64,000 nucleotides of DNA from Blastomussa wellsi (lineage: Eukaryota > Cnidaria > Anthozoa > Scleractinia > Plerogyridae): assembly GCA_947652115.1 (NCBI GenBank), contig OX393561.1, forward strand, positions 24,561,878-24,625,877. The letters are read 5' to 3'. Shown in pieces: positions 19,701-29,533 of this stretch. The notes under the pieces are model-generated. The model saw only the letters and a list, made by a program, of their open reading frames with translations. It had not been told where the DNA came from and did no database searches. Each line of letters begins with the position of its first letter. Position 1 is the first letter of the stretch. Both the position numbers and the translations under genes were made by a program.

Positions 19701-22669
19701 ATAATTATTAGCCCACTGCACCATAGTCACACATTGATGGTTTTCTGTACGAGGGGAGGGACAGACCTAGCTGTGTATAATTTACACTTTATTAGAAGAG
19801 ATTTACAGGTCATGTCTTGTCAGAAATTTCAGCTCACCATCAAACACCAATGCACACAATTCCCTAGTAAGAAGAGTTGTGCAAAACTAACCACACTGCA
19901 CTCCACACTTTATTTTCTCAGTTTGCTTTTTATAATGTAGCCAGTGTTGTAGGTTTTAGTGTGACAGGTCTTGTCTTTTATGTAGCATTTCACTGTTCTT
20001 TTTATGTACCTGTCTTGATGGGCACAGGGTCTTTATCCTCATCACTTGAGTCATCATTCACAACAGTGGTTACTTTACTTGATCCACGAAAATCCAACAT
20101 GTCAGGGTCATTTTCACTACTTGTACTTGCACTTGAACTTGATCCACCACCACAATCTTGCATGTGCTGCCTCATTCTTGAAAGCTGAATCTTGATCCCA
20201 CACTTCACACACATCTCCAATGGGCCAGTGTCAAAAGACTAATACAAACACAGATGACCATAGTGTATCTTAGCCTGTTCTGTTTACTAATAAACAACAA
20301 TTCAACAGTAGTTCCAAATGCCTTGTCACAAGTCACTCACACTCGCTCTGGTGAAAAATTGAAAAAAAAGTGCTTTTCAGGGAAAACTGGGGACAAGCCC
20401 AGAGCAAGCCTGAGGAGGCAGCTAAATGGCAGAGTGACACATACATGTAAGCTCTTCCACTATAACAAGATGTGCTCAAGAACTTTCAAAACAGTAATGA
20501 ACAATAACATAAAAAAGTAAACAAATTAACAGTAACATCCATCTTGATAGAAAGGCATTTAGTAAAAGTAGAAGACATAAACACACTCTAACCCTCACTG
20601 CCAAGCTTAATGTCCGAAGAACTGGTCATAATGAGTAGAGAACTCACCAATGATGGCTGTCCTGTTTGCTCAAGACTTAAATCTTTTTGAAGGGGTCGAA
20701 CATAGATTTTAGCTGATGACACCATTTCTTTAAGGTCTAACACATTATGCCCACCATTCCCTTTAGGTTGCAAAATTTCCAATTTGCTGGTTGATCTGAA
20801 CTTTGTACGCATCAGCTCGTAACCCCCTCCTTCCTTTAGTTTTGGGTAGCTTTCTAACAGCTTTTCATGAAAGTAGCCACACGAGGATTTCTTCTCAAAT
20901 GTTATCTTCTTCTCTCCAAGTGATGCACCTGACAACTGGGATTTGTAGGCAGTACTTGGGACTTCATTATCACTCATTCGTCCTAAGCATACAAATGTAT
21001 GAGTCCACGTATTGGGTAGCTTAATTCCTGTAGGTAATTTCCTTTTTCGTTGAATTCCTGCAGGAGTGAAATTAAATAGCCGCCCTAGCTCGGCTCTGGC
21101 ATTTTCTGTGGTAAAATGGGATAGTAAAACCATGTAAGTAATAATATTATTGTCAGTGTATTAATGCAAGAGTGAGTGTCTGGTGGCAGGGTGAAAGGGG
21201 GTGTAAATAAATATATAACTATGTTTACTTTCCATACTTTTGCAAGATTATTGTTACTGTTCAGAAGAAACAGTTGAAATAGTAACCCAACAGAGTTCTC
21301 AAGAAAATCATTCATCACAGGCTTTTATAGCCACCTGATTTGACCTCTTGCCAGCTGGGATTAACTTGGCTAATTTACAAATATTTGCAATGTACTTCAG
21401 TGTTTCATTATGTTGGCCCATTGGTGGAGTGGTCAGTTATTTTTTTGTAATTAATAGCATATTAAAACTTAATGTGCAGGGGTTTCAATAAAAGCCGGCT
21501 ACCAGCGGTCTACCGCCGCCTGTAAGGTTTCTTACAGCCGTCTATTTGGATTTCATTAATGAAGGGCCTTGCAGCCACTTTAGTGGTCACAGCCGCCTAT
21601 TAGATCTTCAATGGCCGCTTATAACTAAAGTTATTGAAACCCCTGAATGTGGCTACTTATTTATTAATAATGTGAACAAGTTCCTGTAATTTTATTATTT
21701 AATCATGTTTACCTGCAGCAGGTGCATTTACTGCAGTCCTTAGCTGCTGTCGACCTAAAATAGCATTAAAGAAATAAATTGTTTCATTCAATGTAATGTG
21801 CTTTTTGCCAAGACAATAAGACTTGTTTCACATAAGAAAACGTACTATACCATAGGTAAGCTTGCTCATGATAGGTTTTTCAATTTAAGCTTACCTGTAG
21901 TACGAGTGTTGGTGTTGAGGGGCATGTGCTGCTGTTGACCTAAAATAGCAAGAAAAATAGTATGCTTAGTGTAAACAAATAACATTAAAATGGCAATTTT
22001 GTTGAAACAAGGTAACCTGAAATTTAGGGGTGGCAAGGGTCAATGCACTTATTTGGCTGGTTCAACGCTTTGGTGATCAAGTATTAAAAAATTCACCTGC
22101 AGATTGTGTCGCGTGTGCTGTGACACTGTTTGTACCTGTAGCCAGCTGCGAGTCTAGACAAACAAGGAAAGATTCTTGATATGAGTTTGATTAGGAATCA
22201 AGGAAACCCCCTAGCCCATTCAGGAACAGCATAATTCTTTGGGTAGTGTAGAAGTTAGGGTACAAGTGAAGTGGTCAACAAACACTCAAACGCATGTATA
22301 ACTGTCTTACATCGATCCGCTGTAAATATTTCATTTACACTATTTAAACCAGCTCCCTGCTGTTTTTAGCTCGTTAGTTATTTTAGGGAGCTGGTAACCC
22401 CATAAACTTATCAAAATAAACTTTTAAATTCATTGTATAAACTTCTATTAAAATGAGTAACAAAGTGTGTGTTGTTTTTTTGTCAAACGACAAAGCCTAC
22501 GGATAACAATCGATCGACCTTTGCTGTAACCTTTTGACAAAAATACATCTTACTTCATGTTAAGATAATTTTACATACCCGTTTCCAAGCCAGAAATGCA
22601 GTTTAGAATGTTCTGGGCACATTCTCGAAGTGTTTCTCTTGCATCTCGACATACCGGTGTTCCCGCCAT
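16710..22669 (-). CDS. HECT-type (G2E3-like) E3 ubiquitin ligase carried by the transposon
   Basis: The gene starts at ATG 22,669 just inside the right TIR and is spliced into many exons. Small exons (22,669-21,720) are followed by a 21,110-20,660 exon with a basic NFTPAGIQRKRK block, an exon with a CVKCGIKIQ zinc motif (20,240-20,010), a UBA/CUE-like piece (19,530-19,385), and HECT exons. The HECT part has PVFNMQLFGGQEEHLIPFYG and GPGLVGLSPAVVKYLNTGS (18,600-18,280), then 17,850-17,470, and the C-lobe at 16,982-16,710. There the expected active-site Cys lies in EADSCFRKVILP. G2E3-like HECT genes are frequent in cnidarian and fish repeats. It would transfer ubiquitin to unknown targets. I saw no obvious stop inside the named exons, but not every exon could be joined. 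Confidence 0.6.
21477..21645. mobile_element. MITE with CAGGGGTTTCAATAA ends
   Basis: CAGGGGTTTCAATAA at the left is mirrored by TTATTGAAACCCCTG at the right (169 bp). AATGTG occurs on both outer sides as a 6-nt target duplication. The core is non-coding, and the element lies in a HECT-gene intron. Confidence 0.8.
22348..22395. repeat. Short hairpin, 11-nt arms
   Basis: ACCAGCTCCCT pairs with AGGGAGCTGGT across a 26-nt loop in the first HECT intron. It is probably a small palindromic repeat; no function is suggested by position. Confidence 0.5.
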
Positions 22670-22721
22670 GTTCAACACGTGGGAGGAGGACGAGAATCAG
22701 AGAGATATGCGTGATAAGAGA

Positions 22722-23142
22722 AGCCGCTGTTTTCTGAACCGCAGGCCTATGCTCACTTTAAAGGTGCACCTCGTCTCTTCAAAGGTGCACCTCGTCTCTT
22801 CAAAGGTGTACCTTGTCAATTTAAAGCAAAACCTTTTGACTTGAACATGTTCCTTGTCATTTTAGAGATCATTTCGTTCAGCTTCACTTCAACGCAGTGT
22901 AGGTCTTCAGTTTCAAGATTTACCTCGTCACTTTAAAGGTGTAGGTCTTCACTTTAAATGTGTTTGTATTCACTTTAACGGAATGCCTCATCACTTTAAA
23001 GGGGTAGGTCTTCACTTTAAAGGTGTAGGTATTTATTTCAACGGAATACCTCGTCACTTTAAAGGTGTTGGTCTTCGCTTTAAAGGTGTTGCTATTCACT
23101 TTAAAGGCCACACACTTCGATTTGTCCTATTTGCCGCGCCAT
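22722..23142 (-). repeat. Right terminal inverted repeat of IS3EU element
   Basis: These 421 nt mirror 5,708-6,022 but contain extra copies of the CACTTTAAAGGTG-type unit, including a doubled GTGCACCTCGTCTCTTCAAA. The length difference between the ends therefore comes from repeat-unit gain or loss. Confidence 0.85.
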
Positions 23143-23150
23143 AAATAGGT
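23143..23150. repeat. Target-site duplication of IS3EU element (right)
   Basis: AAATAGGT immediately follows the right terminus and equals 5,700-5,707. Viral coding sequence resumes here. Confidence 0.9.
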
Positions 23151-23178
23151 TTGCCGATTGTCCAACACCAGGGTCCAT
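23144..23178 (-). pseudogene. Virus gene split by the IS3EU transposon (5' part)
   Basis: A true ATG at 23,178 begins a 12-codon piece that runs into the target site. It is in frame with the larger part at 5,193-5,707. The ATG follows the previous gene's stop by 1 nt. Confidence 0.65.
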
Positions 23179-23179
23179 T

Positions 23180-23680
23180 TTATGCTGTTAACGCAATGTA
23201 ATCTGCCGGAACGTAATAATTCCACGTCCAGTCAGTTTTGGAGCTGTCAGAGAAATTGCCGTTTGAACGAGGTCGCAAGCCTTTTCTTCTTATGCGTCTT
23301 AAAGTGAAAAACTTTGGTAAGAAGAAAGACTTGAATCGATACCAGTCGCCACGAGTGTATAAACGTCTTTCGAAACCCAACTGATTGCAATGATTTAAAT
23401 TGTGACCGAATTGCCACTGTTGAAGAGCTTTCAGATGTTTGCATTTGGCTCTTTCGTAAATTGAATGAACGAGATCAATGAAAGCCGTTTCATTTGTGGA
23501 GTTAGTGTACTTCCACACCTCTTTCATTGTGTTACAATTGTGAAGAATCCATTTAAGAGGATCTTTGTCCATTGGCTTTACATTTGGCGGGAATGTTTTG
23601 TTCATCTTTCGCACTTCCGATCTGATTTCTTGTTTGAATGTAAACCATAAAAGAGAAGAATGAGCAGAAGTGTAAGGCAA
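23180..23680 (-). CDS. Uncharacterised provirus protein, 166 aa
   Basis: This ORF is basic and aromatic (RGDWYRFKSFFLPKFFTL, TDWTWNYYV), with no motif I can name. It lies between the ATPase and the split gene on the same strand, so it belongs to the provirus's minus-strand set. The first residues may not be the natural start: the annotated beginning has no close upstream control signal, and later ATGs exist (for example in VRKMNKTF, about 23,605). It looks unbroken. Confidence 0.45.
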   Translation of the reverse strand: MPYTSAHSSLLWFTFKQEIRSEVRKMNKTFPPNVKPMDKDPLKWILHNCNTMKEVWKYTNSTNETAFIDLVHSIYERAKCKHLKALQQWQFGHNLNHCNQLGFERRLYTRGDWYRFKSFFLPKFFTLRRIRRKGLRPRSNGNFSDSSKTDWTWNYYVPADYIALTA

Positions 23681-23780
23681 TATGTCTCTTTCAGTTAAAG
23701 CAGCTGGATCTGACAGTCGTGTTCATCCACCTGGAAGTGATTTTTGTTTTGACCACACACCGGGGATTCTGTGTCGCATC

Positions 23781-24471
23781 TTATATTTTCTTTTGATTTG
23801 TAGCATTTTGTTTTGATAATCCATTGAGCTCTTCACACTTCGACTGATTCGCAATTGTGTAACATCTCGTATGTCCGTTTTCCTTTAATATATGACTCAT
23901 TATCCTGAAATCGTCATCACTTCCAGGATGCAAATCGAGAACCATGTATCCGAAGGGATGTGAAGTCACATTTTTGAATCTGTTGCAAACATCTTTCCAA
24001 CTTTCAGGAAATGCCTGCAGAGCAAGGTTTCTGAATCCTACTTGATCTCTAGGGTTTTTGAAAGGAACAATGTAGTGTGCATAACGAGAAATTGTTTTTG
24101 CATACTTTCCCGGCGGGAAAAGGTCTTGACACAAATATAGTACTGTGATGTTCAGATGGTGAGAGTTTGTCATTTCCTCCTTCAGCCATAAGATCGTCGA
24201 GAACGAGGACACCACCATGAGGAAACCATTTTTTCAATTGTTGAACTTCAGGAATTCCTTCAATTAACTTGATTCCACTTGCTTTTAATGCTTTGAAGTT
24301 GTCTTGCCAAACACCGTAACAGTAACAAATGTTTTGTGGGGGTGAGTCGAACAGATCTGGGTTGTTTATAAGCAATTGAAATGTGAAAACAGTTTTGCCG
24401 CATCCTGACGGTCCAACAACAAGAATGCTGCTCGGAGTGAGGAAGTGAAAAGGTTCTACACTTCGCGACAT
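23781..24471 (-). pseudogene. FtsK/HerA-type genome-packaging ATPase, frameshifted
   Basis: The true ATG is at 24,471. Walker A is GPSGCGKT (about 24,425-24,400) and Walker B is GGVLVLDDLM (about 24,220-24,190). The sequence then changes frame near 24,170. The second frame continues with the conserved ITVLYLCQDLFPPGKYAK, NPRDQVGFRNL and FGYMVLDLHPGSDD blocks. About a dozen residues usually found between the two parts appear missing, so there is a deletion with the frame change. In Polinton/adintovirus particles this enzyme pumps DNA into the capsid. It is divergently arranged with the gene at 24,555. Confidence 0.8.
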
Positions 24472-24554
24472 CGTCGGATTTCTGACCAATTAGAATGATG
24501 CGAGATCGTTAAAAAGTTGTTGATTCGAACTTCAAGTCATCATTTCACGCAAAC

Positions 24555-24878
24555 ATGAGTTGTTCAACACCTGAACTATCGTGGGTGTATGTAAAAAACG
24601 TTTGTCACCGGTTTGTACAAGTATTCACTCCAAAAGGGGTAGAACTGCCATGCAAGATAGCTGATGCACAGACGGTTTACAAACTTTTAAGCATCTCTAC
24701 AAACGAGTTTGATTTAGTTGGTTTTATTCTTTGGTTGGAAAATCAACCATACAGGTTTGAAAAGTTTGTTGATCTTTTTTTTGACTTCAGAGAGGAAATT
24801 TATGGAGCAGCATTCAGACTGTCATGGCGAATAAAGGAACGTCTTTCGCAAAAGAAAGAAAACCGAGTTTGCACATAG
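24555..24878 (+). CDS. Small provirus ORF upstream of integrase
   Basis: This 107-residue ORF starts with a true ATG and is divergent from the ATPase with an 83-nt gap that must hold both promoters; no clear TATA box is visible. It is rich in Phe/Leu/Glu and probably helical, with no recognisable motif. Its 3' end overlaps the integrase start by 55 nt in another frame. The ORF is intact. Function is unknown. Confidence 0.45.
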   Translation: MSCSTPELSWVYVKNVCHRFVQVFTPKGVELPCKIADAQTVYKLLSISTNEFDLVGFILWLENQPYRFEKFVDLFFDFREEIYGAAFRLSWRIKERLSQKKENRVCT

Positions 24879-26215
24879 TGTATGAAGATCCTGCACAACC
24901 TGGAAGTCTTGGAGGAGTGGCCAGATTTGCAAAGGCACACAAAGTTACTCATAAGACAGCTTCTAAATTGTTGGAAAGAAATCTTGCATACTCACTTCAT
25001 AAACCGCGTCGTAGAAATTATGGAAAAGCACCAGTTCTTGTTTTTGACATTGATGAACAATGGGCGGCAGACTTGGTGGAAGTTGTGAAATTGTCTCGAG
25101 AGAATAAGGGATATCGTTTTATCTTAACTGTGGTTGGCGTGCTGTCCAAATTTGCCTGGGTTGAACCTTTGAAGAGGAAGAATGGTAAAGAGGTGACACA
25201 AGCAATGAAAAAAATATTCAATCGTGCGCAAGGAAGAAAACCAAATAATTTGCAAACCGACGAGGGTAAAGAGTTCTACAATAAAACTTTTTTTCATCTT
25301 TAATGAAGTTGAAAAACATTCACCACTTCTCAACAGCTGGTGATACGAAAGCTTCAATTGTGGAAAGATTTAATAGAACATTGAAAGAACGAATGTATCG
25401 TTATTTCACAGCTAAGAACACGTTGCGTTATATTGATGTTCTTCAACAACTCGTAGAGGGTATGTCAAAAAAATGTCAAATGAATGTTTATAGTGGTCAT
25501 GCACTTAGCTACATCAAGCTAGTTCTCAGACATGCCACTCAAACAGAGGGAAACAAATATTTCAAATAAACATAACAAGCTTGAAAATCCCAACTGGCGG
25601 GAGGCGGACCAGTTGGCTATATACAAGCATGACCGAGGAGTTGAACTAGGGTCCACCAAGAAACAACTCCAGCTAAGTGGTCAGAGCGGGACTTGAACCC
25701 GTGACCTCCGGATTTCAAGTCCGGCGCCCTAACCACTCGGCCACACTGCCTCCATGTATAACACCACAACGAATAAGAGTATTGGAATGGCGCCAGCATC
25801 AGTTTCATTTGCAGACGTTGATACAGTTTGGCGAAAATTGTATTCTCCTTTCATTAACAAGGCGAAGAAAGCAAAACGACATGACTTTGAAATTGGTGAC
25901 AAAGTGCATTTGAATATCAAACATAGACCATTTGGAAAAGGCTACCTCCCAGGATGGACAGAATAAATTTTTCAAATTCGTCATATTATAAATAATCTTG
26001 TTCCTCCAACTTTCACCCTTCAAGAATTTGATGGAACACCTTTGACTGGAAGTTTTTACAAAGAGGATTTGCAAAAAGTGACACTTAACGATGATGCGCT
26101 ATTCAGAGTTAAAAAAGTATTGCGTAGGAAAGGTTCAAAAGTGCTCGTTCGATGGAAAGGGTGGCCAAAAAAGTACAACAGTTGGATTGAAAAGAGCACT
26201 TTGCAGCAAATATGA
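24824..26215 (+). pseudogene. Polinton-type retroviral-like integrase with chromodomain, multiply broken
   Basis: The N-terminal part (24,824-25,303) has the first catalytic Asp in AADLVEV and the second in LQTDEGKEFYN. A frame change lies near 25,290. The next part (to about 25,460) has the catalytic Glu in SIVERFNRTLKER. An insertion of about 295 nt, mostly a SINE, interrupts the gene to 25,755. The following part (YNTTTNKSIGMAPASV, then an SH3-like IGDKVHLNI region) meets an in-frame TAA at 25,964-25,966. The same frame continues to a chromodomain (KVLVRWKGWPKKYNSW) and stops at 26,213-26,215. The enzyme would insert viral DNA into chromosomes; four separate lesions make it non-functional. 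Confidence 0.85.
25586..25755 (-). mobile_element. tRNA-derived SINE inside the integrase gene
   Basis: Its minus-strand head is tRNA-Ser-like (GTGGCCGAGTGGTTAGGGC A-box, GGGTTCAAGTCCCGC B-box, CTTGAAA anticodon loop). The body shares CCAACTGGCGGGAGGCGGACC with the SINE at 12,536. About 120 nt of AT-rich tail lie between the body and the left edge of the insertion near 25,462. No clean target duplication is visible. Confidence 0.8.
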
Positions 26216-27241
26216 ATAATGGAAAAGGTTTTCATGTCACCATTCCGAGCGATCCTACAATTGAATTTCCGGAAAACACACCCGTGTCTTTTAAAATTCG
26301 TCTTCCTCACAGAATTGTGTTGAATGGAAACAATTGGAGAGTTGGACTGTCTTCAATTTCTCTTCCTAAACCAAACACAGTGTTGCGGGGTGAATGGAAG
26401 AAGCAGAATGCTTGGTTCATCGTTCAACATGGAATGTACCCTCCTGGAGGGAATGTGAATTATCGACAAACTACTTTCATGAAATACCATTTGGAGGCTT
26501 TTCGAGAGGACGGTTACAAAGGGTACCACTTCGAAACTGGAAAAGAGCTTTTGCAAAGTGCGACCACTTATTATGAAAGGAAATTCATCACAGATGCAGC
26601 AGATAACTTTCACTCAAATTGGAATTTCAAAAACGGAGACAAACTTATATCCAGAGTTTGAATGGCGTGGAGAAGACTTTGTGATTAATTTTGAAAAAAG
26701 TAAAGGATATGAAAGTACGGATGACAACTTGTTTAACGGGACAAGGCTTTACGTGGGTATCAACTTACAAATTGCTACACAAATGGGGTGGATCAGACGT
26801 GACCAACTGTCTCAAGAGTATTTTCTCGGTCCTAATTTGACTGCTGAATTTGTGAGAAAAGGCGAATCACCAATTAGTGGGTTTTTTTCAATCCTTCAAG
26901 GTCACCGCTATTTGACCGACGGTTGCAATTGGGTGATTAAAAACATCGACAAAGTCTACAACGGACTGACAGAAAGTTTGACAAAATCCCTTTTTGTGTA
27001 CTCTGATGTTTGTCAAAGTTCGATAACGGGTGAGCAAATTAGCGACATATTGCGTTAAGTTCGCTATCAGCGAAAAGGACATGGGCGATCATATTTTGAA
27101 CCGCAACACATTCATTATTTACCTGTGCGTAAGACTCAGCTCGAAATCATTTCAGTCGAAGTCGCTGAGCTGACAGGTGGTGATGCGCAAATTGATGAAT
27201 CGGAAAAAACAGTTTTAACTCTTCATTTCATGCAAGTGTGA
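26212..27241 (+). pseudogene. Penton-like minor capsid protein, broken
   Basis: ATG overlaps the integrase stop (ATGA). The N-terminal block HVTIPSD...FPENTP followed by NNWRVGLSSISLP is the pattern I associate with Polinton/adintovirus penton proteins. A frame change lies around 26,600-26,625; the second frame carries FLGPNLTAEF and SLFVYSDVCQSSITG. A TAA at 27,056-27,058 interrupts, and the same frame then continues with FEPQHIHYLPV and ends in VLTLHF before TGA at 27,239-27,241. A single-jelly-roll vertex protein is inferred from family resemblance and its place before the core and capsid genes. Confidence 0.65.
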
Positions 27242-27631
27242 TGGCAAGACGTGTGGGTTTAACTTCAGTTCCAACAAACGACCCTATTGACATTGTTCAC
27301 CAGATTTTCTCACTCATCATCCCAAACGCCTGGAGTAAAAACTTTTAAAGATAAAATAGACGAGCTGGAACAATGATACGGGTCCAAACGAAAAGAACAA
27401 CAGGAATCTGAAGAATTACCGCCTCTTCGCAAAAAGAGAACCAAAAAAAGAGTGCAGAAGAAAAATAGAATGGAGAAGAAGAAAACAAAAAACAAAATGG
27501 ATATTAACAGGTTCACTAAAAAAGTGAAACCTTCGTCGGGAACGTATATAGATGCTTGCACAACATTACACAGTTTAGTGCGAAAGATTCCAGGCTGTAC
27601 TACACCTTTGGTTAAATTGTTGAACAAATGA
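27241..27631 (+). pseudogene. Lys-rich virion-type protein, frameshifted
   Basis: An ATG at 27,241 overlaps the preceding stop. The first codons are open for about 23 residues, then the frame changes. A final open part (about 27,470-27,631) begins with a Lys-rich run and ends in a Cys-containing segment. The stop overlaps the next ATG (ATGA). Order and charge suggest a core or cement protein; no family is recognised. Confidence 0.4.
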
Positions 27632-27860
27632 AGGGAGCGGGTCTTCACCGTTATCACACGCCACAGTCTGGAGCCGGTTTTCTTGGTGATTTAGCAAGTG
27701 GTGGGTGGACAGAAATAAAAAGGAAATGCGAACACTCTCAAACCCATTCAATGCACCATCTGCAGTTAACAGAGGATTGAAACGTGGCACGAAGAAAACT
27801 ATCAAACGTACAATTTCCAAAAAACTCAAAAAAGAATTAGACGACTTGTTTGGAGAATGA
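27628..27860 (+). pseudogene. Small basic core-like protein, frameshifted
   Basis: The start MKGAGLHRYHTPQSGAGFL and the end (KRTISKKLKKELDDLF) are in different frames, so an indel lies near 27,740. Gly-rich start and basic tail are typical of small core proteins in this virus group. The coding region overlaps both neighbours by 4 nt. Confidence 0.45.
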
Positions 27861-28051
27861 ACCCGATCTACTCGAGAAGGGTGCGTTGAATAACACCGAC
27901 AACACAGTTAAGTCGAAGAAAGATCACAACGCAAAAAGGTGGATCGTGGTATTCACCTATGCCAAGAGGACGAGGATTGTACGATTTTGATAAACTGCCT
28001 TGGATGGACAATACCAAAACCCTTGTAGCTGCAATGAAGAAAACTAGATGA
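27857..28051 (+). pseudogene. Small basic protein with KGG site and early stop
   Basis: The ATG overlaps the preceding stop; a TGA follows at codon 11 (27,887-27,889) with the same frame then open to 28,051. After the stop the sequence is Arg/Lys-rich and contains TTQKGGSWYSPMPRGRG, another basic-KGG-aromatic junction like those at 3,197, 4,688 and 4,936. A cleaved core protein is inferred. Confidence 0.45.
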
Positions 28052-28160
28052 AGAAGAAAAAAGAGAAGATAAACATAGTCTCACTTGAATCCATTTGAAG
28101 AATAGATTTAAAAAGAAGTGAACGAAATTGTTTGATTCATTGAGGAAACGGAACACAACC

Positions 28161-29533
28161 ATGACGGATTTGGTCCCAATTGCCGGAACTGTTGGCGTGC
28201 GAAACCCTAAACTCAGTTTACTGAAAACGCCGCCAACAGACATCAGTGTTTCAAGTTACAGATTTGTCCCTATTCAACCTTTCACAACTGGGATAACTCC
28301 GGTCACGTTTCAAGTGGATCCTCAAGAAGATTACATTGATCTTAGCAGGAGTTTTGTGGAAATTTCTTTTCACATGCGTAAGGTGGATGGAACAAATGTT
28401 GCAGCGGCAGACAACCTTTTACCGGCCGACAATTTTGCCCACACCTTGTTCAAACAGATCAACATCAAACTTAATGGAACCTTGATTAGTCCTCAAACAG
28501 ACACTTATCATTATCTGGTATATATTCAAACTTTGTTGAATTATGACAGAGATGACGCAGAGACCCTGTTAGCACCTGATGGATGGTTCGATGACGCTGT
28601 CGATGTTGATCCCGTTTTAACACCAAACAAGTTGGACACAACCAATGCTGCCTTTACCGGCCTTTCAGCCACAAGAAAGGCTTCAATAGTGGCCATGCAA
28701 AAGGAACAATTGCAGTATGCAAGTAAACGTAGGGCTCTTCGAATGCGCCCTCGCAGCGAAGTTTTTAATCTTCCCAAACTACTCGTACCAGGTGTTCAAA
28801 TTCAAATAGATATGAACTTCAATTCGCCTGCAGTCTTCATGAACGGTACCAGAAACGAATTGCGTTTGACTTCAAACGACATTGATGTGAAACTCTATTT
28901 GTGTCAAATAAGATTGAATCCTGAAGTTTTTGTGGATTTGGAGCGTGAGATAAGAGGAAGTAGGATTCCAATTTCATACCCTACAGTGCGAGGAGAAGTT
29001 CGGACCTTCAATATGGCTGATGGACAAACACGATATGAAATTAACAACCCTTTTCTAGGAAAAATACCACAGAGGATGATAGTTGGTTTTGTCAGAAGTA
29101 CTGCCTTCAACGGTGCTGTTGAAAACAATCCCTTCAGTTTTGAAAAAATTGGACTTGAAAGGATCCGTCAGTTGATAAGAGGAGAAGAGTATCCTTATGA
29201 AACTCTTCAACTCACGGGAAACTCTGATGCAAGCGACGACAGAGGTTACTATCGTTTTCTCCAAGCAACTGGGTGCCACGCACGCAAAAAAGGAAACATG
29301 GTAAGAAAAAGTGAATGGGGAGAAGGAAAGGGGTGCACTTTGAAAATGCTGCCAACGGTCACCTTGATGCGCCTGTTCTGAATCCTAAAATGAGTGGTAA
29401 TGTTGACCTCGTCATTCAGTTGAGAGCACACCTCGGCTACAACGTAACAGCAATTCTGTATGGAGAATTCGAAGGAATGTTAGAGATTGACACAAACAAA
29501 GCTGTGGTGTATAACATTTATGACAGACAGTGA
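28161..29533 (+). pseudogene. Major capsid protein (double jelly-roll, hexon-like), one frameshift
   Basis: ATG at 28,161 (MTDLVPIAGT) opens about 405 residues with the pattern of Polinton/adintovirus capsid proteins: VDPQEDYIDLSRSFVEI, ADNFAHTLFKQINIKLNG, RVLLVPGVQIQIDMNF-type beta-strands and RMIVGFVRS. The frame changes near 29,295-29,315. The remaining 70 residues (LNPKMSGNVDLVI, AILYGEFEG, VVYNIYDRQ) finish at 29,531-29,533. The protein would form the trimeric capsomers of an icosahedral shell. Only one indel damages an otherwise well-kept gene. The stop overlaps the protease ATG. Confidence 0.8.

Larger units (their letters stand above)
5708..23142 (+). mobile_element. IS3EU-like DNA transposon, 17.4 kb
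   Basis: Mirror-image ends (ATGGCGCGGCAAATAGGAC at the left, its complement at the right) and 8-bp AAATAGGT duplications delimit the element. An IS3-like DDE integrase gene runs inward from the left end and a HECT ubiquitin-ligase gene runs inward from the right. The interior has grown by insertion of a Kolobok transposon and MITEs. The family name rests on the integrase style (HTH plus rve-type DDE core with a [GH]xDG..K motif), which I recognise from the eukaryotic IS3EU group. Both genes show damage, so the copy is probably not autonomous now. Confidence 0.8.
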
